From Allomyces macrogynus ATCC 38327 (lineage: Eukaryota; Blastocladiomycota; Blastocladiomycetes; Blastocladiales; Blastocladiaceae), in NCBI GenBank assembly GCA_000151295.1, contig GG745328.1:1177585-1241584 (forward strand): a stretch of DNA of 64,000 nt, read 5' to 3'. A model generated the notes under the pieces. It was not told where the DNA came from and searched no databases. It worked only from the letters and a program-made list of their open reading frames with translations. The position numbers were made by a program, and so were the translations under genes. This document shows positions 53,901 to 64,000 of the stretch, one piece after another; the stretch's first letter is position 1; every line of letters begins with the position of its first letter.

Positions 53901-56900
53901 CGTCGAGATAATTGAGCTCGAGATCCGTCAACGTCTTATCGGGCCTCGAAAAGGCATTCAAGCGAGCGACGACCGTGAGACTGAACCGCAATGCTGCGAC
54001 GAGCTCGGCTTCGTGGTTTTTGAACACGCCCGCGAGCGCCGCCGACAGGACCGCGTAGTGCTTCTTGGTCGTGAGCAGGAGCGACGCGCACAGGTGCGGG
54101 AAGAGCTGTCCAGCGACTCGCGCGTCCTTGAGCATGAGCGGCTGGAGCCGGACAAAAAGCGTCAAGTTTTGCGCTGAGACGAGGACCGGGACCCAATCCG
54201 GTCATCCACTCCTGGAACGACTTGTCCGCCGACGTCCACAGCGCCGGGTCACGCAATTGGTCCCAGGGCATCGACGAACTCGCCATTTTCTTGCGCTGCA
54301 TCGTGGCCGCGACCGACGGCGCCGTGTCGGGCGGCAAGATCGAAAACAAGAGTGTCTCCTCGGGCGACAGGTACTGACACAACTCCTTTTTCGGCAAGTG
54401 CCGCATTAGCCGCGCGCGCTCGTCGAGCGACTCGATCGACCGCGGGTCGCCGAGTTTCGTGACAATGTACCGGCCAATCACCTTGAGCGCGCCCTGTGCC
54501 GGATCGAGCTCGATCTCGGCCGCTTCATCGCGCAGCGTCGTGCTCTTGACGAGGTGTGGTAGAGCTTGCCGAGCAGCTCCACGTCCGTGGCCTCGAGTTT
54601 CGGCGACCCTAGCAAGACGACACCGAGCTTCCGTGCCTGCTCGGGTGTCACCTGGTCGTTCTCGATCATGGACATGAGCTGGGACTTGATGGCCACGTGG
54701 TCGCCCGTCGAGGTCGTCAAGTAATGCACAGGTTTGTCGGCCGTTTCGGTGACGCGCAGTTTGGTCGCAAACAGCCACGTGCGCCATTCGGCCAGCTGCT
54801 GAAACAATCGGTCGCTGCGGAACGGCGGGAACGACTTTGGGTCGAGCTGGCCGATCCCTTTGTAAAACTCGAGCACTTGGACAATCAGCGAGTAGACGAG
54901 GTCGTTGACCGGCTTACCGTTGCGCTTGAGAAGGAAATCGCACAGGGTCGGCAAGACGGTCGTGAGCAAGTACGGCGTCTGCGAGTACCCGAGCGCCTCG
55001 AGCGCATCGTTGCGCAGCAGAAACCGAATTAGCTGTGCAACATGGTGCGGCACGACCGTTTCGTTCAGCAAATTCAGTAGGTGCGTCACAATGAACCGCA
55101 CGAAAAAGGGCGTTTGCGTGTTACCGGACGCCACGACAAACAGAACGCGGTATACGTGCAGCCAGTGCAGCTGCTCGTGCTTTTGATTGACCGACGTGGT
55201 CAGACTCGACTGCAGTGCGCGCACCATTCGCATAAACATGCCGACCGAAATCATGCCGTCAACCGTCGAGCTGCGCTGCCGCGGGAGGTCGGCGAGCGTC
55301 AAGAGCACCGTCACGGCCGAGTAACCCGGAAAAATGCGCGAAAAGATGCACACGTGGTCCTCGGGCAGCGCCATCTCCGCGTACAGGTCGTGCACTTCAG
55401 AGAGGTACTCGGTCTGCGACGGCGCGTCGACCGGGAACAAGGCGGTCGGGTCGTGGTTGCTGTCTTGAATCGATAGGATCATGCGCACGAGCAGCTGGTC
55501 GAGCGAGTCCGTGTAGAGCCGAGTGAAGACGTCGTGGCCGAGCGTCGCCTCGAGGCACTCGCTGATCCGCATCCCCTTGTGGTCGGCCGTCTGCGCCGAC
55601 TGGTCCGGGTCGTAGTACCTCGGCAGCGCCGCGGCAAAGATGGTCGCGAAATGTTCCGACAGCAGGACCTTGACATCACGCTGCACCTCGGCCGCAAGCA
55701 GTTCGATGCCGTCGTACTGGTCGTTGAACAGGAGGGCGATCAAAATCTTGCTGCAGTACAGCTGGTAGTACTGCTCGAGCATCGCCGTGCGCGCAATCAG
55801 CGCAAACGGGAACGCATCGCCGAGTACAGGTCACCCGCGCGCCGCCCACTTGGCGAGCACAGCGACCAAATTGTCCTCGACAAACGCGTCGGACCCCTTG
55901 CTGGCGGCATGGACGATGGTCTCAACAATTGGCTCGGCCAAGTCGGCACAGTCTCCGTGTAACAGCTGGTACACTTCGACGAGCGCGTCTGTGCGAAGGT
56001 ACTCGCACGTGATGGCCAATTGCGTGTAGTACATGAGCCGCGCGAGCGGCCTGTCGGCGCGCTCGCCGTCCACATGGTCACGGGGCTGCGTCCTGGTAAT
56101 TAGGTCCTTGAGCTCGGCGGGCGTGTGCGCCAGCGCGACGAGCACACCAAGCGACTTGATCGTGTCAAGACACACGGCGCCATTTCCGTCATTGAAGAGA
56201 CTGGCGAGCACGTTGTGCATGCGAGCGAGCTTGATGGTGCGCAGCGTTGTGCGCTCGCGTAACACGACGGAAAACAGGTAAAGCGTGCCCGTCATCAAAT
56301 CCGTATGCAAAAAGCTGCGCAGTGGCAGCTTGGCGGTAAACTCGACGAGCAATTCAATGTCGCCCAACAAGTCCTCGGGGTACCCGGTGCCGTTTTCAGC
56401 CGTCAACACCGTCCATGTCGATACACGGCGCTGCACACGGACGGGTCGTTTTGGGCGAGCTCGAGCGTGTCATAGACGGCGTCAAAGAGCGTGAGCGCGC
56501 CGTCGCGCCGGAGCAACGACGGGCGCGCTTCAATGAGCCGCACGAGCGGCGCGGGACTCGGTGCCGGTGGGCCGATCAGACAACCAAAGTGACCCACGAG
56601 CCGCGCCGACATCGCGTCGTCTTCGTCTAGATCCGCACCCTCACCGCCATGGACCAGGTCCTGGTGGAGAAGCAGCGTCGCGACCGTTGACGCAGCATGC
56701 AGCACATAGTAGGGCACATCGAGCTCGGGCAGGTACGTCGAGCAGTGTGCATCGAACAGCAGCGAGTTGAGACTCTTGGTCGCCCGAGTCGACGAGGCAA
56801 AATCGTCGTCGTCGTCGTCGCTTCCACAGTCCGGGGACGAGTTGCGAGACGCCTTGGTCACTGCCCAATCGTGCTGGTTCGCGGCGACCATCATGGCCTG

Positions 56901-59596
56901 CAGCTTCTTGATGAGCCGCGTCTCGAGCACGCTCATGATGACCGTCGACTCGAAAATGAGCGGGCACGGGTGGACGTGTGCGAGGTCGCGGCGCAGGTCG
57001 GCAAGCGCGTCGACATTGTTTCTTAGACCACACGAGCCCAGTATGCGCGCGAGCTCGACGAGGGTCTGCACCGTCTGGACGTCGGCAATCGCAGTCTCGT
57101 TGGACACGGCCTCGAACCGCTCGACCCACCGAGTGAGCAGGGCGTTGACCTCGACAAAGAGCGCGTTCTCCTCGAGGGCGTCGCGGTCCACAAGCGACAC
57201 GTCGAGCCCATGCTGCAGGACATGCAGCGCCGCGTGCAGAACAGCAAGCTGGGTCGGAGCATCAGGCGTGGGCGCGTTCGTGGCGACGGCCTTGCAAGTC
57301 TCGACCATGCCTGAGACCACTTGATCAAACGCGGCGGCGAGCAAGAAATAGGCGCTGCCCTGCACCGCCTTGATCGGCTGGTGGTCGTCCGACAAGTGTT
57401 CCAGCGACCCTTCAAACTGGCACTGTCTGACGCGCACGAAACGGCGAAACTCATGCTCGACGATAAAATCATCGGCGGGCAGCGCCACTGGCCACCATGC
57501 TCGGTGCGCCGTCTGCTGGGCGCGCGCGAACCCGCCCGAGACGAGCTCAATAAACGCCACGACCGCGCGCGGATCGTCGGTCGCGGCCGACACAATGCGC
57601 CCCGGGTCGGCAAACAGCCACTTGAGCGCACCCGCGGTCCATTCCATGGTCGACCACGCAAACTGGCTCGCTTGCACGACAGCGTGCGCGAACCGGAACG
57701 GCCACGCGCCGAGTACCACATGGTCGCCGGCGAATATCTGTGCAGGCTCAAACACGGCCACGTCCCACGCGAGATCGGCGCGGTGCGCAAACAGGTAGGT
57801 CAAGAGAAAGTAGGTGGGTTCGGCCAGGTCGCCGAAATTGCGACGCAGAAGCAGGTTGTTGATGGTCGTCCAACGGTGCACCTCGGCCTCCACGTCGCCG
57901 CGCGCGAGATGGCGAACGGACCCGACGAGCGCGGCCAGCGCGACACACGCCCAAAAGGAGACGTCGGGCACGTCCGACCGGAGCATTTCCGTGAGCGCGG
58001 CCAGAGCGCTCGCGCGCTCGATGGGCGTCCAAGTCGTCGGGTACCGCATCGTCGTGAGGGCAATAATCTGCGCAAAGAAGGGCTTGCTGATTTGGTTGGG
58101 CCGTTTCCCGGAATGGCAGACCTTCGAACAAAAGCAACAGCAGTTTATCGGTCATTCCCTGACGCTCTCAAAAATGTGCGGAAGCTGGAAACAAGACAAC
58201 ACATACGTCGTGAAACGACTCCACAAAGTTCATTCGTCGTGGCCTTTTATTCGGGGCGCCGTCGGGCGCGTCAATCGGCAGTTCAGCACGAGGCAACATT
58301 TCCAGTTGTCGCAGTCGGACAGTAGTTTCGGCCACGGCGAGCAGCGAGTCCCACGCCGTCAATGCGCGGCGTTGGTTCGCCATGGCCGCGGTCTCCTTGA
58401 GACGGAGGCATGTCGGCACGAGTGGCGATAGCGGCAGGTGCGCGTGATTGGACGTGGCCGTGGTGGCAACCACTCGAGCGTCACGTCGGTCCGGCTGAGC
58501 AAACACCACGGCGCCAGCGTGTTCTTTTCGAGCTCGAGCACCGTCTTGGTCCACAGCACGTCAAAGCACGGCCGCATTTCACGGCGTGCATCGGCAAGAT
58601 CGTCCGTGACGAGCGACCCGCCAAACACGGCCCAGTTGGCAATGTTGAAAAAGGTGATGACCTCGCGGCGCATCGCGACCGTCTTGGTGTCCTAGAACGG
58701 CGCGAGCACTTCGGAAATCTTGACGAGGAACAGGTGCACGTCGTGCGGGATGCTGTGGAGCACGCGCAGCAGCAGGATATCGATCGACGAGACGAGCACC
58801 GAGTGCGCCGTCGACTCGTTGGGCGACGACGCGAAAAATCGGAAGACAAAATCGGCGAGCCGTGGCCATTCGTCGACGAGTGGGCGTCGCAAGCACAACA
58901 GCATGCACGAAAACACCTTGGCCAAACTGATTTCCTGTGGCGTCGCCGTGACCTGCGATTTCGGAAAGATCTTGCCCGCGGCCGTCTTGCGGTACGAGAC
59001 AGTCGGCGAGTGGCCGTCCTCGGTCGGCGGTGGCGCCAAGTGCCAAATGCAGAGGCCAACAATCAGGTCGACGTGCGAACCAACGAGGTTGTGCCGGAGC
59101 ACGGGCGTCGTCGCGATCAGCTCTAGAATGCGCGTGTAGGCCGACGCGACGGGCCGAAACAGCTCGCCCTTCCACTCGAGCAAGGGCACAACGTGCTCGA
59201 CGACCTGGTGCGTGACGAGCCGGTTGAGCGCCTTGGCCACGTCCTGCAACACGTCCATTTGTGGGTGGTTGCGCAAGTGCGACGCCTGCACACACCAGTC
59301 GGCAATCGATTCGACCATGGCGCGCAGCAGCGAGGCCGACTTGGTGAGCCGCGTCGCGTCGGTCGCGACGTCTGCGAGCCAGTCAGACCCAACCTGGCGG
59401 CCTTGGCCTCGTAGTCGTGCCGCTCGTCGCGGTTGCATTTCAGCACGGCTGAAACCAGCTTGCGGATCTCAATGTGCTGCAGGCCCACGTCTCGGAAATG
59501 GCGTGACCACGTCTGGTCGAGCACCTTGATCGCGTCTTGCGGCGCCTTGGTCTTGCCGCTCTCGAGCTTGGCGAGCAGCGTGCCGAGCGTCTCCAT
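50957..59596 (-). CDS. TEL1: Tel1 / ATM, PI3K-related DNA-damage checkpoint kinase
   Basis: Large nuclear kinase that responds to double-strand breaks with MRN and maintains telomeres. About 2,600 residues over roughly twelve exons; most frame changes fit GT-AG introns of 33-140 nt, for example 51446-51513 and about 58069-58207. The N-terminus has a TAN-like LLAKLESGKTK..DAIKVLD, followed by helical repeats. FAT domain: GFYAVAQGTSDANVLATFEH, EQDAKLYWRQGGHALALRMV. Kinase: LVKGNDDLRQDGTLMHVFGV, IMGSVVGLGDRHSQNILLD, LVHIDL, PFRLTQNILDGLGVKGVEC. FATC: NLASLFSGWQAY plus 13 extra residues. Between HIDLGIAF and PFRLT the ~12-residue activation segment seen in ATM/Tel1 (EQGK..PTPE type) is absent. 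One junction near 54190 needs a 19-nt intron or is a frameshift. The start at 59596 is the most likely, not certain. Confidence 0.9.
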
Positions 59597-59723
59597 GGCG
59601 AGCGCGAGGAGCGGCGGCTGCCACCTGCGAGACGACAACCGGTTGATCAATCACTCGCGACAATTGACCATGATAACACTCCCAAGGACCTTACCAGCGC
59701 GCGGTCAATGTCGTTTCGGGGCT

Positions 59724-60350
59724 TCAATGTGCTCGGCGCGCCTTGGATGGCGCGGACGGCCGAGACAGGTGCGGGGACCGGATATCCTCGCTGGTTTTGG
59801 AGCGCGGGACACTTGCAGAGGTCTCGGCTGCGGTCGGGGTCGCTGCTCGAGTCGTGGTGCCGTCCTGGACGAGGGCTGTGCGGCCGGCTGCAGCAAGCCG
59901 TGAAGGATGCGACGGTCCCAGATTCGTGAGCGACGAGACGGTGAGGGCGGGCAGTGACACGACAGGCGAGACGATGGGTCCGATGCGTCGTTCGAGTCGA
60001 TCGCGCGTGAAGACTGTGACGCCTGTTGGCCGTGAACTTCGTCGCGGGTCGCGGCTCTGCGGCTCTCGTTTGCGTGCACAACCACCACCAGTGCTCGCAG
60101 CACCATCGCCCATCTCGCCTTTGCGCTCATTTTTCCACGACGACGCGTAGCGCCTGATGCTCGGCGCGACTTCCAGCAATCGCGCCAAATCGCCGTCGCT
60201 CCCGCGCTCCACGGTCCCCACGCTCAAGAGCTCCTCGCCCGTCCAACCACCCGCCACCGCTTCCCCGCTTGCAGCTACCGCCACCGCCAAGCCCAGCTCC
60301 AGCAAACGCTCGTCCAATTTCGTCACCATGAGCTGGTCAGTAATGGCCAT
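59724..60350 (-). CDS. Possible hypothetical protein in the Tel1/Hob3 divergent region
   Basis: A 208-codon frame with an ATG at 60350 (MAITDQLMVTKLDERLLELG). After a helical Ala/Val-rich start it becomes Ser/Arg/Pro-rich without recognisable domains. It lies in the region between the divergent starts of Tel1 (59596) and the BAR gene (60408), where GC-rich sequence easily stays open, so it may be spurious. If it is not a gene, 59597-60407 is simply the shared promoter region. Confidence 0.3.
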   Translation of the reverse strand: MAITDQLMVTKLDERLLELGLAVAVAASGEAVAGGWTGEELLSVGTVERGSDGDLARLLEVAPSIRRYASSWKNERKGEMGDGAASTGGGCARKREPQSRDPRRSSRPTGVTVFTRDRLERRIGPIVSPVVSLPALTVSSLTNLGPSHPSRLAAAGRTALVQDGTTTRAATPTAAETSASVPRSKTSEDIRSPHLSRPSAPSKARRAH

Positions 60351-60407
60351 TTACCGCCGCGCAATGCATGTCAACCGACTTGCCAACTGATCGGTCGCGT
60401 CGGTTCA

Positions 60408-61599
60408 ATGGATTTGAACAGGAAAGGATTCACCAAGGCCGTCAACCGCGCTGGCACGTCGGTGCGTTTGGCCCAGATTCATCGATGCACGCCTTCATGC
60501 ACACTATCCACTGAACCGCGCAATGGATTGTGGTGTAGATTCTGCAAAGCGCTGGTGCCATTGAAAAGACGACCGACCGCGAGTTTGAAGAAGAGGAGCG
60601 CCGGTTCCGCAGGTCGGTGTGGTGGCCTTTTTTCTTGGCACTGCTGCAGTTGAGCCGGATCCTCACCACGCTCCCGCTGAACCACTAGCCTCGAGGCCAA
60701 GGTCACTCGCCTTCACAAGGAAGCCAAGGGCTACCTCGATGCGCTGCGAGGTGTGCTTCCATCATCCCGATGCCGAGTCACTCCACTCGCTCCATCGCTG
60801 ACCGGCGAGTCCACCACAACCATGTAGCCATGTCCCTCGCGCAAACGCGCATGGGCGCTACCATTGAGGGCTACTACGACATGTCGTCGCCGCTGCAGGC
60901 GTGCGCGACCAGCTACAAGACCACGATCGAACAGATTGACGAGGAACTGCGCAACAACACGGTACGCCCAACTCATCCACGACGCTTGCCGTGCTGTCGT
61001 CTCCAAATCTCACTCCTCCCCCCCCCCCCCCCCATTTCACCAGGGCGTTTGGGTATCGCACCCACGGTTCCTCGACCCCCGCTCGGCCGATTGCCCTCTA
61101 CTTCCCGACTACAACGAGGCCATCAAGAAGCGCAACAACAAGCTGCTCGACTACGACGCCGTCCGGTCGAAGCACCGTAAAATGGTGGAGAAGCCGCTCG
61201 ACGATCCGACGCGGCTGCCGCGGGTACGTCCTTCCCATCCCTCACTCTCCACCCCTTTCCATTCCATTCTTTGGTTCACATCACACACCACCCAACTAGG
61301 CCGAAGACGAAGTCGTCGAAGCAAAACGCGTCTACGAGTCTCTCAACACGCCGCTCAAGGAAGAACTGCCGCAGCTGATTGGTCTGCGCGTGCCCTACTT
61401 GGAACCGTCGTTTGAGGCCTTGCTCAAGATTCAGTACGCGCATTGCCGCGAGGCCGTTGACCGGCTCGCTGCGATCCAGCCGGCGTTCCAGGCCGCGGGG
61501 CTGGATGCGAAATCGCCCGAGGCGGCCGACCGGATGCTCGAGGGGGCCGTCGAGGATGTTTTGGCGCATATGCGCGAGTTAAGTATTTGCGCGCCGTGA
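60408..61599 (+). CDS. HOB3: BAR-domain protein, Rvs161/Hob3 type
   Basis: Membrane-curvature protein acting with actin in endocytosis and cytokinesis, usually as a heterodimer with Rvs167/Hob1. Six exons: 60408-60461, 60539-60612, 60689-60750, 60828-60961, 61044-61223, 61300-61599; 267 residues, close to the family's ~265. Hallmarks: GFTKAVNRAGTS, AIEKTTDREFEEEERRFR, HKEAKGYLDALRAM, LLPDYNEAIKKRNNKLLDYD, MVEKPLDDPTRLPRAEDEV, LKEELPQLIGLRVPYLEPSF and EALLKIQ. There is no SH3 domain, which distinguishes it from the Rvs167 side. Intron 4 carries a 15-C run (61019-61033) before CATTTCACCAG. It is divergent from Tel1. Confidence 0.93.
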
Positions 61600-61792
61600 T
61601 GTTTGCGAGGCACGCGGTGGTAGTACTTGGTGGGGAGGGGAGGGAGCGGGAGGGAGGGAGAGAGATGCGAATGCAAATCAGATCGGTTTCCTGGCTTTCG
61701 TGGATGAATGTCGAGCGGCACACGATTGTATTAATTGCCCTTGGATCGCATCGTACGCGGCCGTTTGGTCGCGCGGCAACTCGACCACGCCG

Positions 61793-62226
61793 TCAATCAT
61801 AGTAGTAGTACTTGGGGCGCGACGAGCTCGACGACGGCGGCGTGTACTTGGCAAATCCCTTCCCATTATTGTAGTAGCGAGAGCCATCATTGTTGCGGTA
61901 ATACTGCGGGAACGACAGACACAAAGCAAAGATCAGTTCCGTTTTACTGCGGCTGGGCTAGCCCCATTTTGGAGCGGGGTCGAGACGTACGTATGAACCG
62001 TCGGAGTTGCTGTAGTGGTAGGCATTTCCTCCGGCCTTGCTTTCGCCACGGTTGCACCAGTGGTTGCCCGACGAGTTGGTGCCGCTTTCGTAGTACGAGC
62101 AGCCCTTGCCCTTGCCCTGTTGAGTACCGCCAGTTGGTGAGTATCGACAATGCTTCGATCAAGCGCGCCTAGCGCGGCGGATGCGCCTGACGGGCAACTC
62201 GCGCCGGCAGCTCGACAGCATACCAT
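61793..62226 (-). CDS. Small Tyr/Asn/Gly/Ser-rich protein
   Basis: Not recognised. The best-supported parts are an exon encoding GKGKGCSYYESGTNSSGNHW, CNRGESKAGG and YHYSNSDGSY, then after a GTACGT..GCAG intron (about 61904-61990) YYRNNDGSRYYNNGKGFAKY, TPPSSSSSRP and KYYYYD with stop at 61793. The tyrosine-rich, low-charge composition is that of a wall-associated or prion-like low-complexity protein. The first exon (from ATG 62226, MVCCRAAGASCPSGASAALG) and its 31-nt intron are tentative. It is convergent with the BAR gene. Confidence 0.5.
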
Positions 62227-62788
62227 TTTGGTGAACAGACGCGAGGTCGTGGTGTGCGGATCGAGCGAGGCAGCGTGAGGAGAAGGCTGGGCTTGAGCGC
62301 TCAGCAAGAAAACTGTGGAGGTATGAGGAGAAAGAGCGAAAGCGCGTCGTGCCGGTCGTTTTAAGCGCGATTCAGCAAAGCATCCGCGCGCGGGATCGAG
62401 AGGCAAGGGGACGGTCGCAAACAGCCGGAAATCCTGCCTGTGCCGAACGCTGTCGAACGAGCGTGTGCGCATGAGAAGGTCCAAAATCGGACAAATTTCT
62501 GCCAAGATGCTGCCAACGCGATGGGTTTGGCGTGTGGCCGGGTAAAGCAGTACAGGCCGCTGGCTGGTGCTGTCTAAGTCCACGCCCAACGACGACCAAC
62601 AATCCGCAAAAAAAACTCTATCGTCCTTTGGAACATTATGGAAAAACGCCAACAAGAACACTGCGCTGTACAGCGATATGGCGGCCCATGCCGCAGGGCC
62701 AGACGGTGGCAAACGGCAACCCGATACAAAAAAGTGCGCGGCCCGGCTGTGGCCCAAAGGCCGAGGTTACTCGCACAAAGAATTCAAA
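62227..62788. other. Region between the Tyr-rich gene and the Skt5-like gene
   Basis: 562 bp; both neighbours are on the minus strand, so it should carry the promoter of the Tyr-rich gene and the 3' UTR of the Skt5-like gene. A minus frame from 62757 is open across it but has no recognisable features. Confidence 0.3.
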
Positions 62789-64000
62789 TCACATGATGAT
62801 ACAATCGCCCTTGTCGCGCTTTTCGGTAGGCATCTCGCGCACGGCGTTATGCTTCAGGTACTGGAGCCGCTCCATGGCCTTGCGGCTCCCCTGCGCGGCC
62901 GCCCTATCCAAATCCAAAAAGTGATCCCGGTCAATCTCGACTGCAACGTCGCGTCGCAAGCAAGATTGCTACACGTACCGCTGGTACCATCGCCGTGCCT
63001 CGTCCAAATTCGAGGGAACGCCAATGCCCATTTCCGAGTAGTACCCGACGGCAAACTCGGCCTTGCTCAGTCCCTTGTCGGCAGCTCGCCGAGCCCACGC
63101 GTAGGCCTGCTCGTCGTTCGACGGCAGCACGCCCTCGGCACCCTCGAGGTACCAACCCGACAGGGCCAATTCGGCGTCCGGGTGTCCCTGCTCAGCCGCG
63201 CGCGTAAACCACATGATCGACCCTTTCGGGTCGATTGGGCAGTTGAGGTCGCCGTCCTGAAAGCACATGCCGAGACGGTACTGCGACGGCGCGTAGCCGA
63301 GTTGTGCGGCCTGTCAAGCAAGGAAAGTGGATCGTCAGTTCATGCAAGTTTTGAGTCGATGAAAGCGGAGAAACGTCCACCCACCTGCGTGTACAAGTCG
63401 AGCGCGTAGCTCGGGTCGGGCAATATCAGGTTGAGCAAATCCTCGGACCGCGAATCGGCATTGGCGTGGCCCGGAGGGGGTGGCGGCTCGTGCAAGAGTG
63501 CCAATTCGTGCAGCGCCTGCGGGTTGTCCTGATCGGCGACCAACGCGGCGCGCTTGAGCATGGTGATGCCTTCGCGCGGGTTGCGCGTCGTGCCGAGCTC
63601 GCCGTGCAGCAGGATCAGCGCCAGCTTGTACATGGCCGGCGGATCGCCGAGCGCAGCGGCCTGCACGACAAATTGAGGTGGTCAGATTCGGTACTCGCAG
63701 AACTTCGCCACAAGCGGTCGTTGGTCATACCTTGCGATAGAATTTGACGGCGCGGCTCGCGTCGCGCTTGGTGCCAGCACCGACCTCGTAGCACACGGCG
63801 ACGCGGTACGTAGACCCCGGGTGGTTGAGTTTGGACGCGGCCAAGTACAGGTTGAACGCCTTTTCGTGGTCAACGGGCAGCGACAGCGCGCCATTGCCGT
63901 GGCATTCGGCGAGGTAGACCATGGCCTCGGGGCACGGCGGCGTGCGTGCGCCATTCAACCCACCCGGACCGCGATCAGCGAGCCGCTTGGCCCACTTCAA
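62789..64000 (-). CDS. Sel1-repeat protein, Skt5/Chs4-like, with CaaX end (5' end outside window)
   Basis: Skt5/Chs4 proteins activate and localise chitin synthase at the plasma membrane. Minus-strand exons in the window: 64000-63731 (continues beyond), 63660-63385, 63310-62975, 62935-62789, all phase 0; the last intron is 39 nt. Sel1-like repeats: EAMVYLAECHGNGALSL, STYRVAVCYEVGAGTKRDAS, PAMYKLALILLHGELGTTRN, ALHELALLHE, SQYRLGMCFQDGDLNCPIDP, AELALSGWYLEGAEG, AEFAVGYYSEMGIGVPSNLD. The C-terminus KAMERLQYLKHNAVREMPTE then KRDKGDCIIM is a CaaX box (CIIM) expected to be farnesylated, as known for fungal Chs4. The N-terminal part is outside the window. Confidence 0.88.

Noticed and set aside
58050..58210. 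Apparent frameshifts and stops in Tel1, first read as a pseudogene
   Set aside because: A phase-0 GTATGT..CGCAG intron (about 58069-58207) resolves the region; similar GT-AG solutions exist near 58440, 58700, 56420, 55800 and 54560. Only the break near 54190 stays doubtful.
1..64000. CRISPR arrays, operons, bacterial promoters and Shine-Dalgarno sites
   Set aside because: The window is eukaryotic with spliceosomal introns; no such structures were seen.

Overview
This window is nuclear DNA from a eukaryote, most likely a fungus. It is GC-rich and gene-dense, about twenty genes in 64 kb, with short spliceosomal introns (most 60-100 nt, a few 33-44 nt) and no operons. The fungal assignment rests on the gene set: a Gti1/Pac2 (WOPR) regulator, an Rvs161/Hob3-type BAR protein, a Skt5/Chs4-like Sel1-repeat protein with a CaaX end, HSF-type factors, Tel1/ATM and a Diaphanous-type formin. 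GC content, small introns and a DIRS-like tyrosine-recombinase retrotransposon would suit an early-diverging zoosporic lineage such as Blastocladiomycota, but that placement is inference.

Left part (1-26.7 kb): 3' end of a formin (+); bystin/Enp1 (-); two tandem four-TM RING-H2 ubiquitin ligase paralogs (-) followed by a RING-less four-TM gene (-) and a hypothetical gene (-); a nine-exon C2-domain protein with a long Tyr-Pro-Pro-rich tail (+); the splicing factor SMU1 (-); a disrupted DHX35-like DEAH helicase (+); a profilin-domain protein (-); an SLC43/Fmp42-like transporter (-); the four-CX9C protein CHCHD5/Mix14 (-); and the ribosome-biogenesis factor UTP25 (+). Bystin and UTP25 both act in small-subunit biogenesis; SMU1 and DHX35 are both spliceosome-associated.

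Middle (26.7-39 kb): two HSF-type transcription factor genes with the same exon structure lie in tandem (+). Between them sits a nearly pristine 4.8 kb YR retrotransposon (31777-36571) with gag-like, RT/RNase H and tyrosine recombinase frames. Its ends combine split direct repeats (A1 ... B1A2 ... B2) with 121-bp inverted repeats, and the repeats carry a candidate recombination core of 8-bp inverted arms around a 5-bp spacer. This is the most unusual object in the window.

Right part (39-64 kb): GRP94 (+) ending in RDEL; a WOPR-domain regulator (-) with an Ala-rich insertion and tail; a disordered charged protein (-); a small membrane protein (+); Tel1/ATM (-) with an apparently shortened activation segment; an Rvs161/Hob3 BAR protein (+); a small Tyr/Asn/Gly-rich protein (-); and the 3' part of a Skt5/Chs4-like gene (-).

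Exon borders were chosen by hand from splice signals, reading phase and family conservation. Where a total coding length is given it is divisible by three. No searches were run, so family names rest on recognised motifs.
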